A stretch of DNA of 5,733 nt from positions 2,612 through 8,344 of the forward strand of contig PLZT01000499.1 of NCBI GenBank assembly GCA_003152255.1, in the 5' to 3' direction. The position numbers and the translations under genes are program-made. The stretch's first letter is position 1; each line of letters opens with the position of its first letter. Under the pieces are notes generated by a model. The model worked only from the letters and a program-made list of their open reading frames with translations. It was not told where the DNA came from and ran no database searches. Positions 1 to 5,711 of this stretch are shown one piece after another. The DNA is from Methylocystaceae bacterium. Lineage in GTDB: Bacteria > Pseudomonadota > Alphaproteobacteria > Rhizobiales > Beijerinckiaceae.

Positions 1-560
1 TCGCGCGGCACGAGGTGCCGGCGGTTGGAGGTGGCGTAGAACAGCACATTGGCGGGACGCCCCTCGACGCCGCCCTCGAGCGCAGTCTTCAAGGATTTGT
101 AGCTGGTCTCGGGACCATCGAACGAGAGGTCGTCGCAAAAGACGATGAACTGAAACGGTTTTTCGCGCAGCGCCGCGAGCAGGACGGGCAGGCTCTCGAT
201 GTCCTCGCGGTGAATTTCGACGAGCTTTAGCCGCCCCTCGCCCGCCAGCGCGCCATGCGCGGCCTTGACCAGCGAGGATTTGCCCATGCCGCGCGCGCCC
301 CATAGCAAGGCGTTATTGGCCGGCAGCCCTTGCGCGAAGCGTCTGGTGTTGGCCAGCAGCAGATCGCGCGGGCGGTCGATCCCCTCCAAAAGTTCGAGTC
401 CGACGCGGTTTACTTTCGCCACCGGCGCGAAGCTCGCGCTGGCGGCGCGCCAGACAAAAGCCTCCGCGCTCGAAAAATCGGGCGGCGGCGGCGGCGGCGG
501 CGCGAGCCGCTCCAGGGCTTCGGCGATGCGCACGAGCAGGGCGGCGTCTGGTTCGGACAT
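1..560 (-). CDS. DUF815-family AAA-type ATP-binding protein, C-terminus beyond the window
   Basis: This is the first 186 codons of a P-loop ATPase; the frame is still open at base 1. A Walker A motif, GARGMGKSS, lies at residues 88-96. A Walker B strand, FIVFCDD, lies at 138-144 with the acidic pair D143/D144. The stretch GGVEGRPANVLFYATSNRRH follows and is the signature region of DUF815 (PF05673), with a sensor-1-like ATSN. Family members are usually about 280-300 residues, so roughly a third is missing. The ATG at 560 is the only possible start: an in-frame TAG lies 16 codons upstream with no ATG, GTG or TTG between. There is no strong Shine-Dalgarno. A run of seven prolines sits at 21-27. 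The protein is predicted cytoplasmic, with no signal peptide or membrane segment. The family's substrate is not established to my knowledge. The family call is strong; the role is unknown. Confidence 0.9.
   Translation of the reverse strand, partial: MSEPDAALLVRIAEALERLAPPPPPPPDFSSAEAFVWRAASASFAPVAKVNRVGLELLEGIDRPRDLLLANTRRFAQGLPANNALLWGARGMGKSSLVKAAHGALAGEGRLKLVEIHREDIESLPVLLAALREKPFQFIVFCDDLSFDGPETSYKSLKTALEGGVEGRPANVLFYATSNRRHLVPR
481..501. repeat. (GGC)7 trinucleotide repeat encoding a proline run
   Basis: Seven perfect tandem GGC units on the plus strand read as CCG codons on the minus strand. Together with an adjacent CCC they give seven consecutive prolines near the N-terminus of the DUF815 ATPase. 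The tract lies between the N-terminal helix and the ATPase core. Its copy number could vary in steps of one codon without breaking the frame. Confidence 0.85.
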
Positions 561-596
561 GAGGAAGCGGGGCCTTTTCGCGTGAGCTTTGGGCTG

Positions 597-625
597 TTTT
601 AGTGGCTAAAATCTGGCGCTTGCAA
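597..625 (-). promoter_or_regulatory. possible sigma70-type promoter for the DUF815 gene
   Basis: On the minus strand, TTGCAA (625-620) is separated by 17 bases from CTAAAA (602-597), about 37 bases before the ATG at 560. The spacing is ideal and the -35 box is fair, but the -10 box is poor. The area is locally AT-richer than its surroundings. This is a pattern match only, and there is no experimental or comparative support. Confidence 0.25.
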
Positions 626-796
626 CTCGATTTGTTCGATGCGCGCGTCATGGGCGCTGCTCGATCTACAACTGAACCAAATCCGCGTAACAGCCACGCT
701 GGAATGCTGATTGACATGCTCCATCCTACGAATCGACCTTGAACGCGATCCGGTGGCGAGCGGCTTGGGTGTCGCCGTTGTCTCGAGACCATCATG
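626..796. other. non-coding stretch, nothing recognised
   Basis: No frame on either strand gives a protein I recognise. Open frames here, including long minus-strand ones spanning about 313-978 and 599-925, have arginine-, proline- and serine-rich compositions typical of antisense reading in GC-rich DNA. A 29-codon plus-strand frame from ATG 650 also matches nothing I know. The stretch may hold further decayed gene sequence upstream of the cupin scrap. Confidence 0.5.
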
Positions 797-927
797 AGAG
801 GTGAAGTCATGAAGATCGTGGCCGGCGACCGCCGCGGCGCAGCGCCAATGCCAGCAAATCGAAGCCGGCCAAGCTCCTCGCGGTGTTCGTGGTGGACACG
901 AACGAGACGGAACTGACGATCCCATTC
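797..927 (+). pseudogene. frameshifted C-terminal remnant of a small cupin-domain protein
   Basis: Two segments in different frames together resemble the end of a small cupin. The frame around 797-838 reads RGEVMKIVAGDRR. From 841 another frame reads SANASKSKPAKLLAVFVVDT and then NETELTIPF. Small cupins of alphaproteobacteria commonly end with a sequence of the type NAS-x-x-KPAKLLAVFVVD-x-x-x-x-x-LT-x-P, where the last beta strands close the barrel. The metal-binding histidine motifs and the whole N-terminal part are not seen upstream. The second frame has an in-frame stop at 802-804, has no usual start near the homologous part, and runs past the normal end to a TAG at 1051-1053. I infer a decayed gene with an internal deletion or frameshift near 840. 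The family assignment is from memory of the C-terminal motif. Confidence 0.5.
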
Positions 928-1068
928 GGGAACCGAGATTTGATGGTCACACGGATCCGCACAAATGGGAACCGGCACGGGCGCCGTCGGCGCGACGTCG
1001 ACCCTCGACAGCGGCTGATGGAGCCCCGAGGTCAGAACAGGGGCCAGCCCTAGGCGGAGGTGAACTTG

Positions 1069-1475
1069 ATGGCGCGAGTCGCGATAATCACGGGAGCCAG
1101 CCGGGGAATCGGCGCGGCGACCGCATCAATTCTAGCCAAACGTGGGTGCCGGGTGGTCGTCAACCACCGCGCCAGCGCGCCACAGGCCGAGGAGGTGGTG
1201 GCGGCCATCGCCGCGGCCGGCGGCGAAGCCGTGGCGATTAAAGCCGATGTCACCGCGCCTAACGACGTCACCGCGATGGTCGAAGAAATCGATCGGCGGT
1301 GGGGTGGGACGGACGTGCTCGTGCACAACGCGTTGACGCCGTTTGTCGTCACCTCGTTCGCCGAGCTGAGCTGGGAGCAGCTCGGGGGCAAGCTGGACAG
1401 TGAGCAGATGCACCAGCCGGCCTTGTGACCGAGCCGTTGGAACCAGGGCTTGGACGGAAACTTGATATTCAGTAA
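1069..1475 (+). pseudogene. truncated and frameshifted SDR-family oxidoreductase
   Basis: The frame from ATG 1069 encodes the N-terminal Rossmann half of a short-chain dehydrogenase/reductase. VAIITGASRGIG, near residues 4-15, carries the TGxxxGIG dinucleotide-binding motif. ADVT follows beta-4, and DVLVHNA takes the place of the usual NNAG segment. The frame ends at TGA 1426-1428 after 119 residues, against about 250 for the family. Just before the stop the shifted frame (1413-1475) continues with LVTEPLEPGL, resembling the SDR segment LVT-x-x-x-LPGM, so a frameshift lies near 1400-1415. That frame stops at TAA 1473-1475, and the catalytic Ser and YxxxK are absent. ATG 1069 is preferred over GTG 1060 because AGGCGGAGG (1052-1060) is a good ribosome site 8 bases before it. 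The product cannot be a working oxidoreductase. Substrate unknown. Confidence 0.85.
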
Positions 1476-1589
1476 AGAAATTCCTCCTCAGACCTTGAGG
1501 CGAAAGCCATTGGCGCAATCTCTTCGCGCCGGAATTCCGCTGTGCTCGCCTCGCGACTACGAGCAACCTGAAAGAATCACGCTTCAGTA

Positions 1590-1604
1590 TAGGTCCTGAC
1601 CCTA
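1590..1604. repeat. short imperfect palindrome in the convergent intergenic gap
   Basis: TAGGTCCTGACCCTA is an inverted repeat (TAGGTC / GACC-C-TA) with one bulged base. It sits in the 187-base gap between the SDR remnant and the 3' end of rsgA. There is no T-run after it on either strand, so it is not a convincing intrinsic terminator. It could be an operator-like site, a remnant of a mobile-element end, or chance. Nothing else in 1476-1662 is recognised. An AGGAGG on the minus strand (about 1485-1490) has no start codon at a suitable distance. Confidence 0.35.
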
Positions 1605-1662
1605 GAGCTCCCGCGGGGGGACCGGAGCGTCGCAGCGTGCGGCTCCGCGTATTTCTCCGAGC

Positions 1663-2703
1663 TCAGCTTTTTTTGCTGCGAGCGGCCGCGCCTCCTCCAC
1701 CGTGGCGAGCTGTTTTGTTACGCGTGTTGTGGCCATTTTCATCCACAAGTTTGCGCCATCGAGCCAGTCGCTCGGGTTCCAATGTTCCGTTGATTACGGC
1801 GGCCTGAACAGCGCAGCCGGGTTCATGGGCATGAGTGCAATCGCGGAACCTGCAAAGCGGGGCCAGCTCCGTAATTTCCGCGAACAGGGTGCTGACGCCA
1901 TGGGCCGCATTGCCGATGTGGAGCGCGCGCATTCCCGGCGTATCAATCACCCAGCCACCGCCCGCGATGGCGTGAATCGAGCGCGAGGTCGTAGTGTGGC
2001 GTCCTTTCGCGTCGCTTTCGCGAATCTCCCCGGTTTGCTGAGGCGGCGACTGCATCGTCCCCGCCAGAATATTGACCACTGTCGATTTGCCAACGCCAGA
2101 GGAGCCGACCAACGCCACAGTCTTCCCCATCCCGCACCAAGGGGCTAATGCAGTCGCGGCGTCACGGGAATGAGGGGACAACGTCACGACGGCCAAGCCG
2201 CGTTGCAGGGTTGCGGCCTTTTGTTGATAGGCCTTCACATCATCCGTGACGTCGACCTTGGTCAGCAGGATCACGGGATTGGTCCCCGCTTGATTCGCCA
2301 ACGCCAGATAGCGCTCCAGCCGGGCCGGGTTGAAGTCAGCGTTACACGAAGTGACGATCAACAACGTATCGACATTGGCGGCGGCAAGCCGCGGGGTCTT
2401 CGCCCCTTCGTTATGCCGTTCCAACACTGTCTTGCGACTCAGTCGACGGTGCAGCACGTGGGTTTGAGGATCGACAAGCGCCCAATCGCCAACAGCAAAA
2501 TCGCCGGTGTTGGCGTGAACAGGAAGGGTCAGTTGGATGGGGCCTGTTTGAGATATCGCCGTCAGGCGGGCGCGGTGAACCGAGGCGATACGGCAAGGAT
2601 CAAAGGCAAAATCTTCGAGCTGACGCTGATCCTCAAAAAAATCAGACCATCCAAGATTTCGCAGAGAAATCGAGCGGGCTGAATTGGACGAGCCTGTCAC
2701 CAT
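1663..2703 (-). CDS. rsgA: ribosome small-subunit maturation GTPase RsgA (YjeQ/YloQ family)
   Basis: This circularly permuted GTPase checks late 30S subunit assembly, and its GTPase activity is stimulated by the small subunit. All 346 residues fit the family. An OB-fold region spans about 35-100. The G4 motif TKVD (148-151) precedes G1 GSSGVGKST (200-208), the permuted order. The switch segment RHTTTSR is at 235-241 and G3 DTPGM at 254-258. The C-terminal zinc site is C284-x4-C289-x-H291-x5-C297. The tail is basic and glycine-rich (ends RSKKS). G4 has T instead of the usual N, which I believe occurs in some family members. ATG 2703 is the only likely start: an in-frame TGA lies seven codons upstream. 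No Shine-Dalgarno precedes it, but the start overlaps the stop of the XRE remnant by seven bases, suggesting translational coupling. GC in a hand-counted 120 bases (2161-2280) is 70/120, against 82/120 in part of the glycosyltransferase gene. Confidence 0.95.
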   Translation of the reverse strand: MVTGSSNSARSISLRNLGWSDFFEDQRQLEDFAFDPCRIASVHRARLTAISQTGPIQLTLPVHANTGDFAVGDWALVDPQTHVLHRRLSRKTVLERHNEGAKTPRLAAANVDTLLIVTSCNADFNPARLERYLALANQAGTNPVILLTKVDVTDDVKAYQQKAATLQRGLAVVTLSPHSRDAATALAPWCGMGKTVALVGSSGVGKSTVVNILAGTMQSPPQQTGEIRESDAKGRHTTTSRSIHAIAGGGWVIDTPGMRALHIGNAAHGVSTLFAEITELAPLCRFRDCTHAHEPGCAVQAAVINGTLEPERLARWRKLVDENGHNTRNKTARHGGGGAAARSKKS

Positions 2704-2816
2704 TGCGCCGGCGGGCGCTCATTCGTACGAACCCGCGCGCCGACGTGGGTGTCAATGGGGTTGAGCGTAACTGTCGCCGTTCCTGAGGCAAACAGCTCCG
2801 CGGTTTTCGGCTTCAT
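2697..2816 (-). pseudogene. truncated N-terminus of an XRE-type helix-turn-helix regulator
   Basis: A 39-codon frame starts at ATG 2816 with GAGG (2828-2825) 8 bases upstream. Residues 18-30 read LNPIDTHVGARVR. This matches, from memory, the entry segment of alphaproteobacterial XRE regulators, of the type NPID-x-HVG-x-RVR-x-RR followed by GMSQ-x-x-LG. After RVR the family sequence stops and TNERPPAQW leads to TGA at 2699-2697. The helix-turn-helix itself is gone, so no DNA binding is expected. The stop overlaps the rsgA start (ATGGTGA), so this remnant plus its ribosome site may now serve as a translated leader for rsgA. The same frame can be extended to ATG 2876, giving 59 residues, but that start has no ribosome site. 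The glycosyltransferase ends 89 bases upstream. The motif match is short but distinctive; I have not confirmed it by search. Confidence 0.65.
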
Positions 2817-2905
2817 CTCGACATCCTCAAATCCGGCCGGCGCACGAACGCGCACTCGCCGCCGCCAAAATGCCATATGGAAAAGTGTCGCGGGAGGTTC
2901 GGAAT

Positions 2906-4555
2906 CTACTCAGGCCCGGTTGCGTCACGCGACCTCCGCCGGACCTGGTTGAAACCCCGCGGCGAGGCGTCAATCCGAGGGCCTGAGGGGCCATCCTCGC
3001 CCGTGACGGCGTTGGCCTCCGTGGGGCACTTGCCCCCCCGGTTCAATGATGATCTAGAGTTCGGGCACAAGGGCCTGACCGGGCAAGAGCAACATTCGTT
3101 GGTTGGCGGGATCGCCAGCGCATCAAGTCTTCCCTCGGCCGCTGCGATCACCCCTTTCGCCACGTTTTCCCAGCCGTAGTGGCGGGCCGCCTCCTTAGCC
3201 AGCGCGAGCCTAGCGCGCTTACGCTCGGCGTCATCGAGGGTGAGCCACGCGACCAGCTTGGCGGCGATTTCTTCCACCGCTCCGAGCCCGATTTCGAACG
3301 AGAGCAGGAGCCGTAGCTGTTCAGGCAGCGCGGGCGCTAGCATGGCGCTGACCTCGGCCATTCCCGAGTGCCGCGCGGACAGCGGCAACACACCACAGGC
3401 AGCCGCTTCGGCGGCTACCATGCCAAATGATTCGGGAAAGGTGCTCGGCATCACCAGCGCCTCGCAGACCGACAGCAGGCTGGGTAGGTCGTCGTGCTCA
3501 ATCCGTCCAGTGAAGTGAATGCGCGCGGCCGCCGCGGGCGCGACGCTAAGCCACTCTTCCCCCGCGCTTTGAAGGAAGGCGCCCAGATATTTTAGTTTGC
3601 CCGCGGGCCCGCCCTCGAACTCACGTCCCCGAGCCGCGATCTCGTACAGCGTCTCAAGGTCCCTGTGACCAAGCGCGTCCACGAACCGGCCCAGTGCGTC
3701 CCGGTACGTCCCGAATCCGACGACGACCAGCCGCGCCTCCGGCACCCGCGCCACGACGAGCGGCCAAGCGGCGAGGAGCAAGTCCACGCCCTTCGAGACG
3801 ATTAGCTTCCCAACGTAGCTGACGATACGGTCACAGCGCGAATCGAGCTTACGGAGCGCCTCCGCCGCGCCAATCTCACCGCCCCAGGCGGCTGTCTCAC
3901 CGCGCCCGAGCTTGTCGGCCAGCCGGGTCAAGCCGACGGCGGCCTCCTCGCGCGGGCGAGGGTGGAAAGAGTTCGCGTCCACTCCCGGCGGACCGAGCCG
4001 CGTTCGCTCCGGCAGCGAGGGCTCATCAGAAAGCACCTCCCACAGACTTTCAGCCGTGTGGCGCGAACCCACCAGTACGCCCGACGCGCCCCGAATGCCT
4101 TCTAACGCGTAAGGGAGAAAGCGCTCTGGATGCGGTCGAACTGTGTATTCCAGCGCGCTTCCATGGATCTTGACGGCATAAGGCGCTCGGCCTTCCAGAC
4201 CGCGCGCGAGGATAACAGGACCCATCACCAAATGGTTGGCCAGGGCAATATCCGGGGGCGGCATGCAACGGATCGCGGCGACGTTGACAGCGAGGTAATG
4301 GCCGAGAGCGGCCTCGTCCAGTTCCGGGAAAGGCAAAGCATCGAAACCTTCATAGTGATCGGCCACGTATACGGGAAGCACCCGTCCAATGTCGGGCACA
4401 TGAATTGTCACGCCTTCCACTTCCCGTGCCGCCCGGTCTTGGCAGAACAGGTGCACCTCATGGCCCAATGCAGCCAGCGCTCGCGCTAGGTTGGCATTAT
4501 AGATATTGCTGCCGGTGCCGCGCAGCAGGTAGCCGTGGAAGATCAGGATCCGCAT
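2906..4555 (-). CDS. GT4-type (GT-B fold) glycosyltransferase with an unusual C-terminal extension
   Basis: The enzyme probably transfers a sugar from a nucleotide-activated donor; donor and acceptor cannot be read from sequence. The N-terminal domain starts MRILIFHGYLLRGTGSN, with the glycine-rich acceptor-side loop at 12-18, and runs to about 195 (PGVD at 190-193). The C-terminal Rossmann domain has VGKLIVSKGVD (248-258) with the phosphate-binding lysine region. PESFGMVAAE (374-383) gives the E-x7-E signature of retaining GT4 enzymes (E375, E383). A helical insert of about 60 residues separates VVVGFG (277-282) from FTGRI (348-352), longer than usual. Homology seems to end near 481; the last 68 of 549 residues look like translated non-coding DNA. 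The start ATG 4555 has AGAGG (4566-4562) six bases upstream. No signal peptide or membrane helix, so cytosolic or peripheral. No polysaccharide genes are nearby. Confidence 0.85.
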   Translation of the reverse strand: MRILIFHGYLLRGTGSNIYNANLARALAALGHEVHLFCQDRAAREVEGVTIHVPDIGRVLPVYVADHYEGFDALPFPELDEAALGHYLAVNVAAIRCMPPPDIALANHLVMGPVILARGLEGRAPYAVKIHGSALEYTVRPHPERFLPYALEGIRGASGVLVGSRHTAESLWEVLSDEPSLPERTRLGPPGVDANSFHPRPREEAAVGLTRLADKLGRGETAAWGGEIGAAEALRKLDSRCDRIVSYVGKLIVSKGVDLLLAAWPLVVARVPEARLVVVGFGTYRDALGRFVDALGHRDLETLYEIAARGREFEGGPAGKLKYLGAFLQSAGEEWLSVAPAAAARIHFTGRIEHDDLPSLLSVCEALVMPSTFPESFGMVAAEAAACGVLPLSARHSGMAEVSAMLAPALPEQLRLLLSFEIGLGAVEEIAAKLVAWLTLDDAERKRARLALAKEAARHYGWENVAKGVIAAAEGRLDALAIPPTNECCSCPVRPLCPNSRSSLNRGGKCPTEANAVTGEDGPSGPRIDASPRGFNQVRRRSRDATGPE

Positions 4556-4670
4556 GGAGCGCCTCTATTGTTGCTAACGGTCCCATAAACACCTAGCTGC
4601 TCGGCCTCCGACAGCGTTCGCGGCGCGGACATTGTCGCGCGGCGAGGAGGAGGGCGACCGTGGCGGTCTC

Positions 4671-5243
4671 TTATTCCTTGAGCGATCTTGGACCGCTGAC
4701 GAACGGACTGTCCCGAAGATAAAATCGCAGGAGGCGGTTCGCATCCCGCGAAACGCCGATCCTAATGCTCTGCCCGATTTCGCTGGGTTCGCGGTCACCG
4801 CGTCCGAGCCATAGAGGGCCTTCTCGGCAAAGATCGAGCCCATCGAGCGAACGATCAACCCGCAACGCCGCGGTGAGCCTTCCTGGTCCTCGCGCCAAGT
4901 CGCGCAAGCGCTCGACGCCGCGATTTAGCCGCATGATCGGGATGCCTTCGAGCGGCTCGAGCGCCCTGATCAGGACGCCGGCTCCGATCCCGGGCGTCTC
5001 GCTCGAGACATTCAGCATGTAGGAGCTGCCGTAGGCGAGATAAATATAGGCGTGCCCACGCTCGAGAAACAGCGAACGATTACGCCCGGTCATCCCCCGG
5101 TAGGCGTGCCCGGCGGCGTCGCCGACGATATACGCCTCGGTCTCGACAATACGGCCGCTGGCGACGCCTTCTGGCGACTCCCGCACCAATACCTTGCCAA
5201 TGAGATAGCGGGCGAAAGAGACCGTATCAATCGGCAGCTCCAT
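4671..5243 (-). CDS. mpg: DNA-3-methyladenine glycosylase (AAG/MPG family)
   Basis: This base-excision repair enzyme removes alkylated purines such as 3-methyladenine from DNA. The 190 residues cover the whole AAG/MPG fold (PF02245; bacterial members are usually about 180-210). ARYLIGKVLVRE lies at 11-22. ETEAY at 34-38 contains the catalytic glutamate E36. H46 and TGRN (52-55) belong to the H-x-x-x-G-x-T-x-RN motif. YIYLAYGSSYMLNV (67-79) is the minor-groove wedge region, RGPGRL is at 118-123, and RFYLRDSPFVSGPR ends the protein. ATG 5243 is the first in-frame start that fits, but it has no ribosome site. Another frame supplies MAIRRSLA from ATG 5266, which looks like the family's natural N-terminus, so a one-base deletion near 5250-5256 is possible. 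The NTF2-like gene ends 40 bases upstream, so the two are probably co-transcribed. A small hairpin (4656-4668) follows the stop without a T-run. Confidence 0.93.
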   Translation of the reverse strand: MELPIDTVSFARYLIGKVLVRESPEGVASGRIVETEAYIVGDAAGHAYRGMTGRNRSLFLERGHAYIYLAYGSSYMLNVSSETPGIGAGVLIRALEPLEGIPIMRLNRGVERLRDLARGPGRLTAALRVDRSLDGLDLCREGPLWLGRGDREPSEIGQSIRIGVSRDANRLLRFYLRDSPFVSGPRSLKE

Positions 5244-5283
5244 GCGAGCGAGCGGCGGATGGCCATCCTTGCGGCGGCCATGT

Positions 5284-5664
5284 TCAGGCCATCTGCTCGA
5301 CCCATTGCGCGCGCGAAGGCCCGGGCTCGAACGGATCGCCGAAATACTGGGTCTCGCGGGCCACCTTCCCATCGAGGAACTCCATGATGCTCACGGTGTA
5401 AGACGGCCGCCCGTCATAGGTTAGGACAAATTCAGTGACCCAGAGGTCGCCCGCGCCAATAATCCGCCGCACCGTGAAGCGTTTCCGGTTCGGCTGCGCC
5501 GCGCGAGACGACTGAATCTTCCGCCGCCCGCGGATGCGCTCGCTCGATTGAGGATATTCGAGCACCGCGTCCTCGCGGTAAACCTGGTGCTCCCCCTCGA
5601 AGTCGTTCGCATCGGAGGCGGCCCAGTGGCGATCCAGAGCGGCTCGAATCTGTCGGTCTTCCAT
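5284..5664 (-). CDS. NTF2/SnoaL-like small domain protein
   Basis: A complete 126-residue protein of the nuclear transport factor 2 superfamily, a cone-shaped alpha+beta fold used both as small-molecule-binding pockets and as enzymes. The N-terminal helix (about 3-20, IRAALDRHWAASDANDF) is followed by YREDAVLEYPQSSERIRGR (29-47), the segment typical of SnoaL-like members. Beta strands follow at 63-70 (FTVRRIIG), 74-83 (LWVTEFVLTY), 89-96 and 101-108, ending in the conserved-looking tail FGDPFEPGPSRAQWVEQM. It resembles a widespread proteobacterial group of unassigned function; ligand and activity cannot be predicted. The start ATG 5664 is well fixed by AAGGAGA seven bases upstream. No signal peptide, so cytoplasmic. 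It is the first gene of the minus-strand run and lies 40 bases from the glycosylase gene. Confidence 0.9.
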   Translation of the reverse strand: MEDRQIRAALDRHWAASDANDFEGEHQVYREDAVLEYPQSSERIRGRRKIQSSRAAQPNRKRFTVRRIIGAGDLWVTEFVLTYDGRPSYTVSIMEFLDGKVARETQYFGDPFEPGPSRAQWVEQMA

Positions 5665-5670
5665 ATCAAA

Positions 5671-5677
5671 TCTCCTT
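5671..5677 (-). promoter_or_regulatory. strong Shine-Dalgarno of the NTF2-like gene
   Basis: AAGGAGA on the minus strand, close to the anti-16S consensus, ends seven bases before ATG 5664 and fixes that start. No convincing -10/-35 pair is visible in the remaining 56 bases to the window end. Confidence 0.8.
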
Positions 5678-5711
5678 GATCACCGCCGTCGATGTCGAGC
5701 CCCGAAAGTCG

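Noticed and set aside
313..978. Long minus-strand open frame of 221 codons
   Set aside because: It overlaps the DUF815 ATPase gene on the same strand in another frame and is Arg/Ala/Pro/Ser-rich with no recognisable domain. It is typical of shadow frames in GC-rich DNA.
1132..1566. Minus-strand frame of 144 codons opposite the SDR remnant
   Set aside because: It is antisense to a clearly recognisable Rossmann sequence, and its own product matches nothing. An AGGAGG inside it is not placed before a start codon.
1622..1683. Hairpins near the 3' end of rsgA (CGGAGC/GCTCCG at 1623-1647, and GCTC-AGC/GCT-GAGC around the T-run 1668-1674)
   Set aside because: The first has a 13-base loop and no following T-run. 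The second lies inside the coding end with the T-run in its loop. Neither fits an intrinsic terminator.
1702..2148. Plus-strand frames opposite rsgA (1702-2148 and 2170-2682)
   Set aside because: They are antisense to an intact, motif-complete RsgA and have no domain of their own.
3026..3048. GGGGCA-CT-TGCCCC inverted repeat in the glycosyltransferase tail
   Set aside because: It is short, with no T-run on either strand, in a GC-rich area where such repeats are expected by chance. At most it is a weak hint that this stretch was once intergenic.
3240..3518. Plus-strand frames opposite the glycosyltransferase (for example 3240-3518, 3912-4112, 4130-4489)
   Set aside because: They are antisense to a continuous glycosyltransferase frame with all expected motifs. 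Serine/arginine-rich products indicate shadow frames.
4656..4668. GACCG-TGG-CGGTC hairpin just after the glycosylase stop
   Set aside because: A 5-bp stem followed by C-rich sequence on the minus strand, without a T-run, is not a credible terminator.
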